Positions 47,356 to 59,373 are shown, counted from the stretch's first letter. The stretch: 64,000 nt of DNA from Cephalopachus bancanus (GCA_027257055.1 JAPVLO010000886.1:186001-250000); one strand, 5' to 3'. Numbers and translations are program-made. The notes: generated from the letters alone by a model not told the origin.

Positions 47356-49834
47356 TATTGATTGGCAGCTCAATGACATTTCCTCTCAAGAAGATGGTAC
47401 AAAGTTTGAAATAGGACAGGTTGTCTCACCACCCTTTTATTTCACCCTTATGCATTGTGTCTCATGAGATTCTGAATGCTTAGCTTTCTTCATTATGATC
47501 CTATGCCTTATTTTGGGGCATAATATTGTTCCTGTCAGGGTAAGTTGCACTTTATTTAAGGATTTGTGTAAATTCAACTGCTTAAATGAAAGATGAATCT
47601 CTAATAAATTGTTATGAGATACTGTGGGTATGAAAGTGTAGAGGTGAAGATGGTGATTTAGCAAGTTGATTTTTCCCCCTTCTTCCCCCAATATACCACT
47701 TATATATCTACTGACTCTAGTATGTAATACTAGCCTTGAATATTGAATGACAGAGATTTGTAATTTTGATTAAAAAATTTCTTCCTATTATGCTCAAAGA
47801 AGTTGCCTAGACTATCTGACAACAGACACCAAATAATATACACGACTCTTCAGACTCATTATTTCAGCTCTTGAGTTTATTTTTTTTCTAAGGGAAATTA
47901 CTGAAGGGTTATAAAAATATTGAACAGGAAGAGGAAATCCAGAAAGTAAGAAGAGGTTATCCTTTTGGCATGTCCATTATCACTAATTATATGGAATTAT
48001 ATGGAAAATATGGTTTGACTGATTCTCTAACAGCAGAGCTAGGCCACAAATAAAGGCATATGAAAGCATCATTCTCTCTCCTTCAAATTGTTTGTGCTTA
48101 TAGGATATGGTAAACACTACTGGCTTACAGATTATTGTGTTCAGAAATGTGAAAATGATGTTGTTCTAGAGAAGGAAATATCAATTAAGATTGCATATTT
48201 GGAGGGTATTTTTAAAGATGAAAATATGACATAGCCTTCAAGAACTACACTGTTTCATTTTATAATAAAGTTATTTTATTTTTTCTTTGAATATTTCTTA
48301 GTGTCTGATAGGTGCATATATTGGAGATATGTAAGCATGTATTGTGTTGTATCTGCTTTAAATTAGGATTGGAAATCTTTATGTGCCTGATTGTCTCACA
48401 ATTTTGTATAAGGCAGCTTATTCTTGAAAATGTGTTTATTTGAAAATGTAGTTATTAATTTAGATTTGTAAAAGACAGCAAATATGGGACATTGTTTATT
48501 ATATTAAAAGTCACAATGCTAGTTTGTATTTACAGCTACCAATTAAGTTTATTTTAACTAGGTACTCATATAATCAGGTTCTTTGGCCTTTAATATACCT
48601 TCTCTGAGGGAGAGGAGGAAGGACATTGCCACTCTTTTGACAAACAAAAAAAGTAATGCATGCTTTGCTTATTGTATTATTCTAGAAAGCATGAACACCA
48701 ACAAAAGCAAAACATAATTGATTTTCTTTTACTATCTACCTTGGAGATTATTTGGAAAATCAGCTCTGAATAGAAATAAATATATTTCTTCAGTTAAGTA
48801 TTAGTAGGTGGTCATACATATTCCAAGAAAATATGGGCCATTATATGTTACACAGGGTATAACATATAATAGTTATAACATATTCCTTGTATAAAGTAGG
48901 TTGCTTACTCTTATCTTTCTGGATTGTGGACGCAAATAATAATTTACACTTTAGAACCAATGAAGTAGCTGATCTTGTTTGATGAATGTATAAAAACTTC
49001 TCAGATTCTACTGCAGAAAAAAAAATTCACTTGGAAAAATTATTTTGAATGCCATAGCATTCAGAAGGTAATTTTTTTACTGCAAACAACAGGTAATTCA
49101 TACATTGGCAGTATCTTGATTGGATTTGCTTGTTGCTGGAGCATTTTACCTGCACACTGTCCTTTAAATTTTCTCACTCTTATTTTATTTCTACTTATGG
49201 AATCTTTTCATGAAAGTCATGTCTATGTACTACCTGCTAGGTCAGATTATCTCTTGTTTTATTTTAGTCAAAGGAATTCAGGAGACCTCTTAAAGTTAGG
49301 CACATAGAGGATGATTTTTTGAAATACTTCTCTTAACACTCGAATGAAACTGTTATTTACTGAAGCAGCAACCTCATGAAAAAGAAAGCAAGATGTCAGA
49401 AATAAAATGTCCAAGAAAGATACTGTGTGCTTATCTCCTGCTCTGCAATCTTCACAGTTAATGCCCCATACCACTGAGCCCCTACTTGCCAGCAAAACAT
49501 AGAACCACATGCCATCAATATTGGGAACAATAAGCAAAGGAGAAAATTGCTTTATTATTACTGGTATTCAAGGGGCCTAGAAGTAGAAGAAAGAGAACTG
49601 CAGTGAGAATCCAGCATGAATTATTCAGTTCCTTCAATTTGTTGACCTTAATGAAATACAAAGTGATTTGAACAAAGAGTAATTAACAAGAGACAGTCTG
49701 CCAAATAAAACCAAGAAAGAATCATATTTGTTTCAGGAATCAATAACAGCCAGTGACTGAATATTATAATGGAACCATTTAGGAAAACAAAAAGCATTTT
49801 GCCAAGGCAGTTGTCATGCACTACTTAATTCATT
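47356..49834. other. Unique AT-rich DNA, no gene seen
   Basis: The 110-codon frame at 48975-49307 has no domain I recognise. I treat it as chance. Confidence 0.5.
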
Positions 49835-49848
49835 AAATTGTCCAGTAC

Positions 49849-50141
49849 AAGCTGGGCTGGGTGATTCAGCCTGTAATCCCGCACCTTTGGGAGGCTGAAG
49901 TGAGTGGACTGCCTGAGCCCGCGGGCTTAAGACCCATCTGGCCAACTTGGTGAGACCTCATCTCTGCAATAAAAAAAAAAAAATTAGCTGTTCGTGGTAG
50001 TGCACGCCTGTAGTTCCAGCTACTTGGAAGGCTGAGGCGGAAGGATCGCTGGAGCCCAGCAGGTAGAGGCTGCGGTGGCCGGGAGTGGCCACTGTACTCC
50101 AGTTTGGGCGACAGAGTGAGACTCCAACTCAAAAAAAAAAA
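49849..50141 (+). mobile_element. Young-type Alu
   Basis: Dimer with short left arm 'gattcagcctgtaatcccgc', derived right arm 'ggtggccgggagtggccac' and a 14-A tail. TSD 'aaattgtccagtac' at 49835-49848 and 50142-50155. Confidence 0.95.
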
Positions 50142-50340
50142 AAATTGTCCAGTACCATAATTACAACCAGCACATATCTCTGCTGTATGTGCAATAACCA
50201 TTGCCAAACAATTTTAGAGAGCTAATCAAATAACTATTTGAATTTCCCTTAAGAATTTGTGAACAATTTTATGACTTTGGGTATTGTGGCTATCATATCT
50301 CACATCAAAAAATTCTCAGGAAGAAACATTATATGTCCAC

Positions 50341-50704
50341 TTGTCCAGAAAAAGTTGAGCTGACAAGACAAAATTTCAAAAAATGCATACCATATGTTAC
50401 ATTCCATGAGTTTCTGGAAACATCTATTGAATTTCTCAATGTCTTTAAGTAAGTTAACAGTGACCGAAGCTGTAATTGGCTATGAGCTTGTACCAGCTAA
50501 GATTTCATTACATGAAAATACATCTTATGAAAAATAAAGTGAGGGGAGAAAAATGACGCAAAGTGGCAGATCTCAGTGACATCAAAATGTCATTTTTGAT
50601 GCCTAGTTTAAGAAAAAAATTGTGTGTAGGGAGTGACATCCAAACAATATAAGGAATGCATTTTTTGAATTTTTTTTCCTGTCAGCTCAACTTTTTCTGG
50701 ACAA
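50341..50704. mobile_element. Unassigned fold-back DNA element (MITE-like), copy 1
   Basis: The first 24 bp ('ttgtccagaaaaagttgagc...') are the exact reverse complement of 50681-50704. Inverted homology continues with gaps to about 60 bp ('tcaaaaaatgcat' at 50376-50388 pairs with 'atgcattttttga' at 50657-50669). No coding capacity. No TA or 8-bp TSD could be recognised. The internal part, 50391-50525, recurs at 51132-51283. Confidence 0.7.
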
Positions 50705-50739
50705 TAAAGGGGAACGTCCTCAACCTAACAAAGGGCACT

Positions 50740-51131
50740 TATTAAAAACTACAGTTGACGTCATAATTCATGGTGAAAGACTAGGTGCTTTTTTTTTTTT
50801 TTTCGAGTTGGAGTCTCACTCTGTCACCCAGACTGGAGTGCAGTGGCCACTCCCAGCCACTGCAGCCTCGACCCGCTGGGCTCCGGCGATCCTTCTGCCT
50901 CAGCCTTCCAAGTAGCTGGAACTACAGGTGCTTTTTCACTAAGACCAGGAACACAGCAATGATATATGTTCTTGCCACTTCTGTTCAATGTTGTACTAGA
51001 GGTTCTAGCCAGAACAATTATACAAAAATAATAACAATAATAATAAGTAAAATTCACCTAGATTGGAAAGGAGGAAGTAAAACTACCTCTATTTGCAGAT
51101 GACATAATCTTATATATAAAGAATCCAATAA
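50740..51131 (+). mobile_element. L1 ORF2 fragment
   Basis: 'aattcatggtgaaagactagg' is followed, after the Alu, by 'ccaggaacacagcaatgata', 'gtactagaggttctagccag' and 'gcagatgacataatcttata'. The last covers the reverse-transcriptase ADD-type motif region. Frames are broken. Confidence 0.85.
50784..50928 (-). mobile_element. 5'-truncated Alu (right arm only)
   Basis: Poly(T), then antisense right arm ending at 'agctggaactac'. Flanked by 'aggtgcttttt' on both sides. Inserted in the L1 fragment. Confidence 0.9.
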
Positions 51132-51283
51132 AAATTATGTTGCATTCCACGAGTTTCTTGAAACATCTGTTGAATTTCTCAATATCCTTAAGTGGATTAA
51201 CAATGACCAAAGTGGTAATTGACCATGAGTTTGTACCTGCTAAGATTTCATTACATGGAAATTTCTGTTATGAAAAATAAAAG
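51132..51283. mobile_element. Fold-back element family, partial copy 2
   Basis: Aligns with 50391-50525: 'cattccacgagtttcttgaaa', 'tgaatttctcaata', 'gctaagatttcattacatgg' and 'tatgaaaaataaa'. The inverted ends are missing. It sits exactly between a plus-strand and a minus-strand L1 fragment. Confidence 0.75.
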
Positions 51284-51720
51284 AAATGCCATGAAAGGGT
51301 GCTGAATTTTGTCAGGTGTTCTTTTTGTGTCTATTAAAATGATCATGTTCATTTTATCTTTTATTTTAATAATGTGGTGTATAATTGATTTTTCTATGTT
51401 GATCCAGTCTTGCATGCCTAGGAGAAATACTACTTGATCATGGTGTATAATTATTTTTATATATTGCTGAATTTGGTTTGCTAATATTTTTTGAGAGTTT
51501 TTAAGTCCATTTTTATAAAATATATTGGTCTGCAGTTTTCTTACGATGTCTTTATCTAGTATTGGTGTCAGGGAAATACTGGCCTCATACAAGGAGTGTT
51601 CCCTGACTCTTCTATTTTTTGGGGGAAAGAGTTTGAGAAGAAGTTGTGCTAATTTTCCTTTAAATGTTCAGTAGAATTCAAAGAGGTGAAGGCAACTGGT
51701 CTTGAGCTTGTTCCATTTCT
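51284..51720 (-). mobile_element. L1 ORF2 fragment, reverse
   Basis: 'gtgtctattaaaatgatcatg', 'atccagtcttgcatgcc' and 'ggtctgcagttttctta' are antisense L1 ORF2 phrases. Frames are broken. Confidence 0.88.
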
Positions 51721-52384
51721 CTCTTAGTGATCTCCCTGCTTTAGGAGCTGCGTGTTTGCTGAAGGCAACAAGAGTAAACAGTAGCAGTAGCTTCAAGTCT
51801 TCTTGGCCTTCCTTTGGCCATGGAACCGCTGCCTTATAAGCTGACACAGGCAGATTGGGGCCCTACTATTCTCAGTGGCATCTTCTCTAAGGTAGAACCT
51901 CCATCACTTGAGTGGGGACTGAGTGGAAGTAGGGAGATCCTACCTCTAATCCTACCTCAGCCTAAGCAACAGATAGCTGGGGGCAGGATAAGAAATGCTG
52001 ACCTTATGATACCTCAGAAAGAAAGTACTTCAACTGGGAACCAGGCAAAAGGGAACCCTGTGATCTTGGCTGCTCCGATATCCTGTGGCGTTTTAGTTTC
52101 ACTGAACTGGGAGGGGAAAGTAGGGAACAAGCTTTTGTGCAAATACCACAGATGCTTGCTCTTATAGTTTTAGCAGATTTTCTTGAACAAATATTTCTTC
52201 ATTTTATGAATGATGTAGGATCATTTCCTGAGACTTTAAATGTATTTTTTTTTTAAATTTGTATAATTTACCAGCTCCTCAGATGTCATATTGGAAGTCA
52301 GTTTTTATACTAGGACTTTTACATAAAAGAATATGAACTCAAAGTTTATTGGATAAAGTAGTGCTTTTTGGTTTATTTTTTAAT
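51721..52384. other. Unclassified, locally GC-richer segment
   Basis: 51725-52170 is richer in G+C than its flanks and contains a 117-codon open frame (51814-52167) with no recognised domain. It adjoins the L1 fragment and may be an L1 5' region or an LTR piece. I cannot assign it. Confidence 0.35.
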
Positions 52385-53150
52385 AGACTAGAACTTAGGA
52401 TATGAAGCTACCACGGATCACGAAGGGTCTTGTATGTCATTCTAAGAAATTTAAAACATATCCTTTGGGCAATGGAGCACCCTTGTACTGTCAAAGAATC
52501 TGAGTTATACGGCCAGATTTGAAGTTTCAAAGAATAATTCCAGCAGATGTATGGAAGGGAAACTGGGCTAAGTCCAGATCCACATATTAAACGTCCTAAG
52601 AGATTGAATGACTCCAAGAGTAAGAACATATAAAAATAACCTCAAGGAAAATATAAGAGGTAGAAAGTTGAGAAAGTATTGATTGATTGAATATTGAGAT
52701 TGACTAGGAACAAATACAATGTTGATAAAGAAACAGTTTGTAGTCAAGTTCTAACTTTAACACAGGGAGGATAAGCAAGGGGAGGAATAAATTTGAAGCA
52801 ACAGGTATGATTTTGGAGGCATTGTTTTGATATAACAGTAGAACATCATGATGAAGATGTTTAACAGGGAGCTAGAAATATGACTCTTGAGGTATGAGAG
52901 CATTTAAACTTGGAGACAGAGAGGTAGGACTTTGATAAGATATATTGTATTTGAAGTCATTGGAACAGATGACATTACCCAAGAAGAACACATAGAAGTG
53001 AAGAAGATAACTGTTTTGAGGGTAGAATCCTGGCACAATATACTTTCAGTGACAAGGTTAGAAGATAAGAAGCCAGAAAATTCTGCTCTTAGGGAGAAAG
53101 GTAACAAGATGGAACCAATGAAGATAACAGCATTACAGAACACATGACTG
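52385..53150 (+). mobile_element. Ancient interspersed repeat, family not named
   Basis: The phrases 'cacgaagggtcttgtatgtcat', 'gggcaatggagcaccc', 'gaagtcattggaacagatgacattaccc' and 'gggtagaatcctggcaca' occur in the order of a widespread old mammalian repeat I recognise but cannot name. The overlapping open frames are fortuitous. Confidence 0.5.
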
Positions 53151-54344
53151 ACAAGAGTTTCAAGAAGAAAAATGTTGTCAGCCTTTCTATGTAGAATTCT
53201 AAAATTCAGTGGGCTCTTATATCTCTTCCTCTAAGATGATTTTTTACGTAGTGTCCTAGAGGAGCTCCAACTGAGATAAATCTGATAAGAGGAGCATCTT
53301 GGCAGTATATATATCTATATAATTTTAAAAAACATTATTTGAAAAAGAACTGTGTTTAGTAACCATATGTCTTATATTCAGGTCCCATTTTGTGTCACAA
53401 ACCATAAATATATTTGCATCAGTTTGGCACCTGCAATTGTGAGTTTAAATATTTCTTAGTCTCCGAGATGATTAAGAAGCAGTATATGTCAAACCTATGA
53501 AAGTGTAAATTTCATTCTAAATTTTAAGAGATTATTTTAGTTAGTAATTTTTACACTAAGATATTGATTTTCCCTCCTATGAAGAATACAACTAACATTA
53601 ATAGTAGAATTGCAATCCAAGACAGTTCCTTGTAATGTCATTGACAACTGGAGATTTGTAATCATGTCTCAAAAGATAAACAGTGCTTAAATGAGTTCAG
53701 ATATTTATTACAATACAGTGTGAGTTTTAAAAGACTAAATTGAGATATCTTATGTTGGAAGCATGAAAACTCAATTCTGGGTGAAATACGAAATTCTGTC
53801 AGCAATGATGTTTAGATAAAACTAACAAGTAGAGTCTTTAAAGATAAGTCAAAAGAATACTATTTTATTCCTGTGTTATGTTTACACTATGTCTCCCCAC
53901 AGTCATCCAGGTTGGTAAGTTATATTGATAATATTAATCAGGTTTCTGCTAAATTCTTCCTTTATGTTCCCTGGTAAGGTAGATCAAAATAATTAAGTAA
54001 AATTTGTTTTTACTGAAGGTTTTTACTGTATTCACTTACAGAACACAGCCAGCTACCTATGATGGGAGATATAAATGCTGATCTTGCCATCATCGAAGGC
54101 CTTCAAATATATAATATTAAGCAGAAACAGAAACTGAACTGAAGTTGACAAAATGCTGCACAGACATATCAGTTTTATTTTTAACTGATATGTATTTATG
54201 ACATTGGAAAAGAAGCATCCAGTGGTAGAAACTTGCCACTTATAATATCCATATCTATAGGTTAGATACATTTATTTATAATCAATGCAATTCAAATAAA
54301 ATAAAGAGAATGCATCATGTAAATAAAACATTAGTCTTAGAATA
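53151..54344. other. Unique AT-rich DNA, no gene seen
   Basis: No repeat or gene recognised. Confidence 0.5.
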
Positions 54345-54445
54345 ATATATCGTTAGAGCTAGGGAGACCTTAGGAATTATCTAGTTCATCTACCCACCCC
54401 AATTTTTCAGATGATGGAAATGAGGTTTCAGGGAATTAAGTGATA
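54345..54445 (+). mobile_element. MIR-like fragment
   Basis: 'gagaccttaggaattatctagttcatctaccc' followed by 'ttcagatgatggaaatgagg' and 'ttaagtgatatttct' matches an old MIR/core-SINE layout. Confidence 0.65.
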
Positions 54446-54974
54446 TTTCTGGCTCACAAAATGTCTTATTTTCAGAAAATAGACTATCACTTTTATGCTC
54501 TGATATCTTTCTACCCTATTCAATACCCTTTCCACTATACTGCACTACTCATTATGTTATTACTAATACATATTTCAAAGAGTAGTAAAATAAAAAATAA
54601 AACTGTTACATTGACCAATTCCTCTAATGAATTTGAAATGAAAATGGTATGATGTCGAATTGAGATCAACATCGAAAAATGACAGCTTCCTGGCCTTCTT
54701 AAATTAGTCAGGATTGCAATGAATATAATCCTGCAGCCGATTTTTTAAAATGTTTCCCAAGAGATGATCTAAGAAACAAAAATATTTGAAAGCAATCTAT
54801 TACACTAACATCTGTCTGTCTCCAGTCAATTGAATAAAATGTTTCTTGTTGATTTGGTAAATTTTATTAAGACTGCACTTAGCAGCAGATTACACCAGGT
54901 AGTCAGCAAAAAAAAGAAATCCTGATAAATCCTAAAATTATTGATAACAATGTCACATACAGGCATTCTAAAAC
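54446..54974. other. AT-rich DNA, no gene seen
   Basis: No repeat or gene recognised. Confidence 0.5.
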
Positions 54975-55352
54975 CTGTTGTATTAGTCTACGAGGGCTGC
55001 CATAACAAAAATGCCACAGAATGGGTTACCTAAACAGTAGGAGTGTGCTTTCACCCAGTTTTGGAGGGTCCAAGATCAATGTGCTAACTTAGGGTTGGTT
55101 TCTGGTGAGACCTCTCTTCCTGGCTTGCTGATATGCTCACATGTCCATTTCTCTGTGTGTATGCGAGGTCAGAGAGATCTCTGATGTCTCTTTTTCTTCT
55201 AAAGACACCAGTCTTTTTGAATTAGAACCCAACTTTTATACTCCATTAACCCTAATTCATGTTCTATATGTCATATTCCAAATATAGTCACATTGTGGTA
55301 AGGGCTTCAATGTATGAATTTGGAGAAGGCGAACAACTGAGTTCATAACACC
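54975..55352 (-). mobile_element. MLT1 (MaLR) LTR, reverse
   Basis: 'gtattagtctacgagggctgccataacaaa' opens the element. 'gacaccagtctttttgaattagaaccca', 'ccaaatatagtcacattgtgg' and a final 'agttcataaca' follow. Antisense MLT1 layout. Confidence 0.85.
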
Positions 55353-55401
55353 GGTTAAACATATTAATTTACTGTTACTTCATCATACATCTTTGCTATT
55401 C

Positions 55402-55481
55402 ACTAACTTTTTTTTTTAGAAAGCAGGATTTACTGAGAAGACAGTAAAGCTCCCAGAGCAGGAGGAGATCCGAGGGGTTGC
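55402..55481 (-). mobile_element. Short LTR-derived retroposon (TINE-like), copy C
   Basis: On the minus strand the core starts GCAACCCC and has a variant signal AGTAAA ('tctcagtaaatcctgc'), then an A-rich tail. TSD 'ttgctattc' at 55393-55401 and 55482-55490. Same 5' start as the other two copies. Confidence 0.85.
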
Positions 55482-55620
55482 TTGCTATTCCCAAATTTTA
55501 AAGTGAAGTCTACCCAAAAGAAGAGATGTCATATGCCTGTGTGTTACTAATACAGTGAAATGTGATTGAATGACACAGTACACTTGAAATAGCCACCACC
55601 TTTGCCTTTTTTACTATTTG

Positions 55621-55904
55621 TTTTTTGGGTTTTTTTAGTTGGTATATCACCCAGGCTGGAGTGCAGTGGCATGCTCATGGCGACCATAGCCTCAACCTAC
55701 TCGACTCAGGTCATCCTTCCACCTCAGTCTTCTAAGTAGCTGGAACTACAGGCGCACACCACCACTGGGATAATTTTTTAATTTATTATAGATATGAGAT
55801 CTCAAGTTGCCCAGGCTGGTCTCTAGCCTGTGAGCTCAGGCAATCCTCTCATCAGGGCCTCCCAAAATACCGGGGTTATAGGCGTGAGCCACTGTGCCTG
55901 GCAT
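55621..55904 (-). mobile_element. Alu, intermediate age
   Basis: Antisense dimer. TSD 'ttttttactatttg' at 55607-55620 and 55905-55918. The poly(T) part is interrupted ('ttttttgggttttttt'). Confidence 0.93.
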
Positions 55905-55918
55905 TTTTTTACTATTTG

Positions 55919-56570
55919 AGTGCACTTATTCAGAGCCACATTTAACAAACATAAAGAGTAAAACAAAAAATTTTCTCTGTAAACATTTGAGCCAATACAA
56001 AATGGGTAGCAATAGTGGTCGAAGAGTTTTGTGGTTTTTTTGCAAAAATTATTTGTGTGATTGTTCTAAAGTGAGTTTTGCTTTCTTGTCAATATTTCAG
56101 AAACTTTGTATGTAGTCAAACAAAGTCAAACACAATCAAACAAAAGGTCTTCCCAGTTGGGGAGAGATATGATTTGGTAGTCTTATAAAGAATCTCCCTA
56201 AAATATATTAAAATAATGTCATTGTAGGCCACTTTTCTTTAAATGTACAGCAATAAGCACATATATTATATAGAATATTTGAATTCAAACTCCTAAGAAA
56301 GTAGACATTGGGTTGTCTGAGTGATGAAGGAGCAGAGTTTTATGGCTGTTTGGAAGGAAACTTTCTGGAGAAAGAGAGACAGACACAGAAATGCATATAG
56401 ACAGAGTGGCAGAGAGAAAAATTTTAAAACATTGAAATTTCATATCCATATTTATAATTAGCATCCTAGTATGGTACCATATCAGTGTACTTCATGACAA
56501 TGCTAAAAAAAAAAAACTATATATAATTAAATGCAGAAAGCTAACAGCTGAAGAGAAGTCACAAATGCAT
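55919..56570. other. AT-rich DNA, no gene seen
   Basis: A short 'tcaaacaaa' repetition lies at 56115-56145. Otherwise nothing. Confidence 0.5.
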
Positions 56571-56585
56571 AAGAATGAATAAATT

Positions 56586-56864
56586 GCCGGGCTCGGTGGC
56601 TCAGCCTGTAATCCTGCGCCTTTGGGAGGCTGAGGTGAATGGATTGCCTGAGCCCGCGTGTTCGAGACCCGCCTGGGCGGCGAGACCTCATCTCTACAAT
56701 AAATCAAAAAATCAGCTGGGCGTGGTAGCGCATGCCTGTAATTCCGGCTACTTGGAAGGCTGAGGCGGAAGGATCGCTGGAGCCCAGCAGGTCGAGGCTG
56801 CGGTGGCCGGGAGCGGCCACTGCACTCCAATCTGGGCAACTGAGTGAGACTCCAACTCAAAAAA
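56586..56864 (+). mobile_element. Young-type Alu
   Basis: Starts 'gccgggctcggtggctcag', with derived right arm 'ggtggccgggagcggccac'. TSD 'aagaatgaataaatt' at 56571-56585 and 56865-56879. Many CpGs are intact. Confidence 0.96.
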
Positions 56865-57610
56865 AAGAATGAATAAATTAATCAATTTTCAGTGTGTGAA
56901 TAAATTTGTGAGTTATGCTTCAGATAAAGTATTCCTGGTTTAAGATATATACCAATAGAGCTTACCAAACTAGCTATTAAGAGAGAGAAATTTAAAAACT
57001 CAAACCTGGAACAACCAGACAGAAAATCCATAAGTAAATAGAGAACATGAGCAACACCGTAGAAAAGCTGGACCTAACAAATATATACACAACACTCGAC
57101 CCAACAATAGCAGAATCCACATTATTCTCAAGTACATAATGAACACTCTCCATGATAGACCATTTGTCAGCCACAAAACATGTCTTAATACATTTCAAAA
57201 GGTTAAAATTATATATCTTTTCTAACCACAATGGAATGAGGCTACAAATCAATACTGGAAGGAAAACCCAAAATATATTGAAATTTATTAAACAAACAAT
57301 GAATCAAAGAAGTCACAATAAAAATTAAGAAATATCTTGAGATAAATAAAAATGAAACAACATACCAAAACTTATAGTATGCATTGAAAGCAGTCTAGGA
57401 GGAAAATGTATAAGTATAAACAATTATATTAAAATTAAAATAATCTCATATCAGCAACTTAACTTTCCACCATATAGAAGTGGAGAAAGAAGACCAAACT
57501 AAGTTCAAAGGAAGTGGATACGAGGAAATAATAAAGATTAAAACAGAAATAACTAAAATAGAAAATAGAAAAACAATAAAGAATACCTATGAAATTAAGA
57601 GTTGGTTCTT

Positions 57611-57881
57611 AGCCGGGTTCGGTGGCTCAGCCTGTAATCCCGTGCCTTTGGGAGGCTGAGGTGAGTGGATTGCCTGAGCCCGCAGGTTCGAGACCCGCCT
57701 GGGCAGCTAGACCTCATCTCTACAATACATCAAAAAATCAGCCGGGCGTGGTAGCGCATGCCTGTAATTCCGGCTACTTGGAAGGCTGAGACCGAAGGAT
57801 CGCCGGAGCCCAGCGGGAGCGGCCACTGCACTCCAGTCTGGGTGACAGAGTGAGACTCTAACTCAAAAAAAAAAAAAAAAA
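57611..57881 (+). mobile_element. Young-type Alu in L1
   Basis: Starts 'agccgggttcggtggctcag' and has about an 18-A tail. TSD 'aagagttggttctt' at 57597-57610 and 57882-57895. An internal deletion in the right arm removes half of the GGCC hairpin. Confidence 0.96.
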
Positions 57882-58705
57882 AAGAGTTGGTTCTTTGAAA
57901 AATCAACAAAATTGAAAACTCTTTGGCTAAATTTACTAAGAAAAAAAGAAGATGCTAATAACAAATATCAAGAATAAAAGATGGGAAACAAATAAATAAA
58001 ACTGATTAGTAAAGAGATTGAATCAGTGCTTAAAAAAAAAACTACCAAAAAAGAAGAGCTAAGTATCAGATGCCTTTACCAGTAAAGTGTGCCAAACATT
58101 TAAAGAAGAAATATACAACACCAATTCTCATCACACTCTTCCACAAAATTTAAGAAGAGGAAACAATTACCAGTTCATTATCCAATGCCACTATTATTCT
58201 GATACCAAAGTCAAAGACACTGACTGCAAGGAAAGAAAACTGCAGATCAATACCTCTGATGAATATTGATGAAAAATTTTCAACAAATGCTAGCAAACCA
58301 AATTAATCAGCATGTTGAAAGGATCATATACCATGAATAAGTGGAATTTATTCCTGGAGTGTGAGGCTATTTTAACATATTAAAATTAAATAATGTAGTA
58401 CACCAAATTAACAGAATTTAAAAAAAAAAACATGGCTATCTCAATGTAGAAAAAACACTTGCAAAATTGAACACTCTTTTATGATAAAAAAATCAACAAA
58501 TTAGAATAGAAGGAAACTATCTCAACATAATAAAAGCTATATTTGAAAATCCACAGCTAGCATTATATTGTGAAAGTCTATACTCTTTTCCTCTAAGATC
58601 AGGAACAAGACAAGCTTGTCTACTCTCATCTCTTCTACTTAACATTGTAATGGAGTCTCAGCTAGGGCAACTAGAAAAAAGCGTGAAATACAGGGCATTC
58701 AAATT

Positions 58706-59246
58706 TTTAAATTTTAAAGACGTGGGGTACAATTCATGGTTAGGTACATAAGTGGTCATCTTACAGGTAAAATTTAGGCCTTCTTTTGGTCCCTACTTCA
58801 CCTGGTTTGATATCAGGTACTCTTATTGATGTTAAGTGTTCCCCGTCCCTCCCCTAGCAGTGTCTCACTGCTGCCAATGAAAAATGTTCAGGGTCTGCTT
58901 ATGAGTGAGTACATGTGGTACTCAGATATTTGTTTCTGCAATAGATCACTCAGTATTATAGACTCTAGATCTACCCTACCTAAGTTTCTGCAAAGTCCAT
59001 AATTTTGTCCTTCTTTATGGCTGTGTAATATTCCATCGTGCATATGTACTACATTTTTTTTTCCAGTCTACTTTTAATGGACAACACAAAACATGATTCC
59101 ATGTTTTCACCATTGTGAATAATTCTGCAATAAACTTGCATGTGCAGGTATCTTTTTATAGAGTGATTTGAGTTACTCCAGGTATATTACCAGAAGGGGG
59201 ATTGCTGGGTCGTATGAATGTTGAATTTTAGATCTTTCAGGAATCA
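58706..59246 (-). mobile_element. L1 3' end inserted in an older L1, reverse
   Basis: Antisense 3' UTR ('gtggggtacaattcatggtt', 'cgtccctcccctagcag') then the ORF2 terminus ('gctgtgtaatattccatcg', 'gggggattgctgggtcgta'). TSD '(a/g)ggcattca' at about 58693-58705 and 59247-59259. It clearly postdates its host. Confidence 0.88.
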
Positions 59247-59341
59247 AGGCATTCATATTCACAAGAAAGACATTAAACAATTGAAAGAAAGATGTGTAAT
59301 ATTTGTACATGACATGATCTTGTATGTAGAAAACCCTAAGG

Positions 59342-59345
<4 letters not shown>

Positions 59346-59373
<28 letters not shown>

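Noticed and set aside
48975..49307. 110-codon open frame in unique DNA
   Set aside because: Low-complexity composition typical of AT-rich DNA, with no motif and an overlapping antisense frame.
51814..52167. 117-codon open frame as a gene
   Set aside because: No recognised domain, no splice context, and it adjoins repeat fragments. Kept only as an unclassified block.
52932..53147. 71-codon frame with plausible composition
   Set aside because: Falls inside the ancient interspersed repeat, with an overlapping open frame on the other strand. No independent coding evidence.
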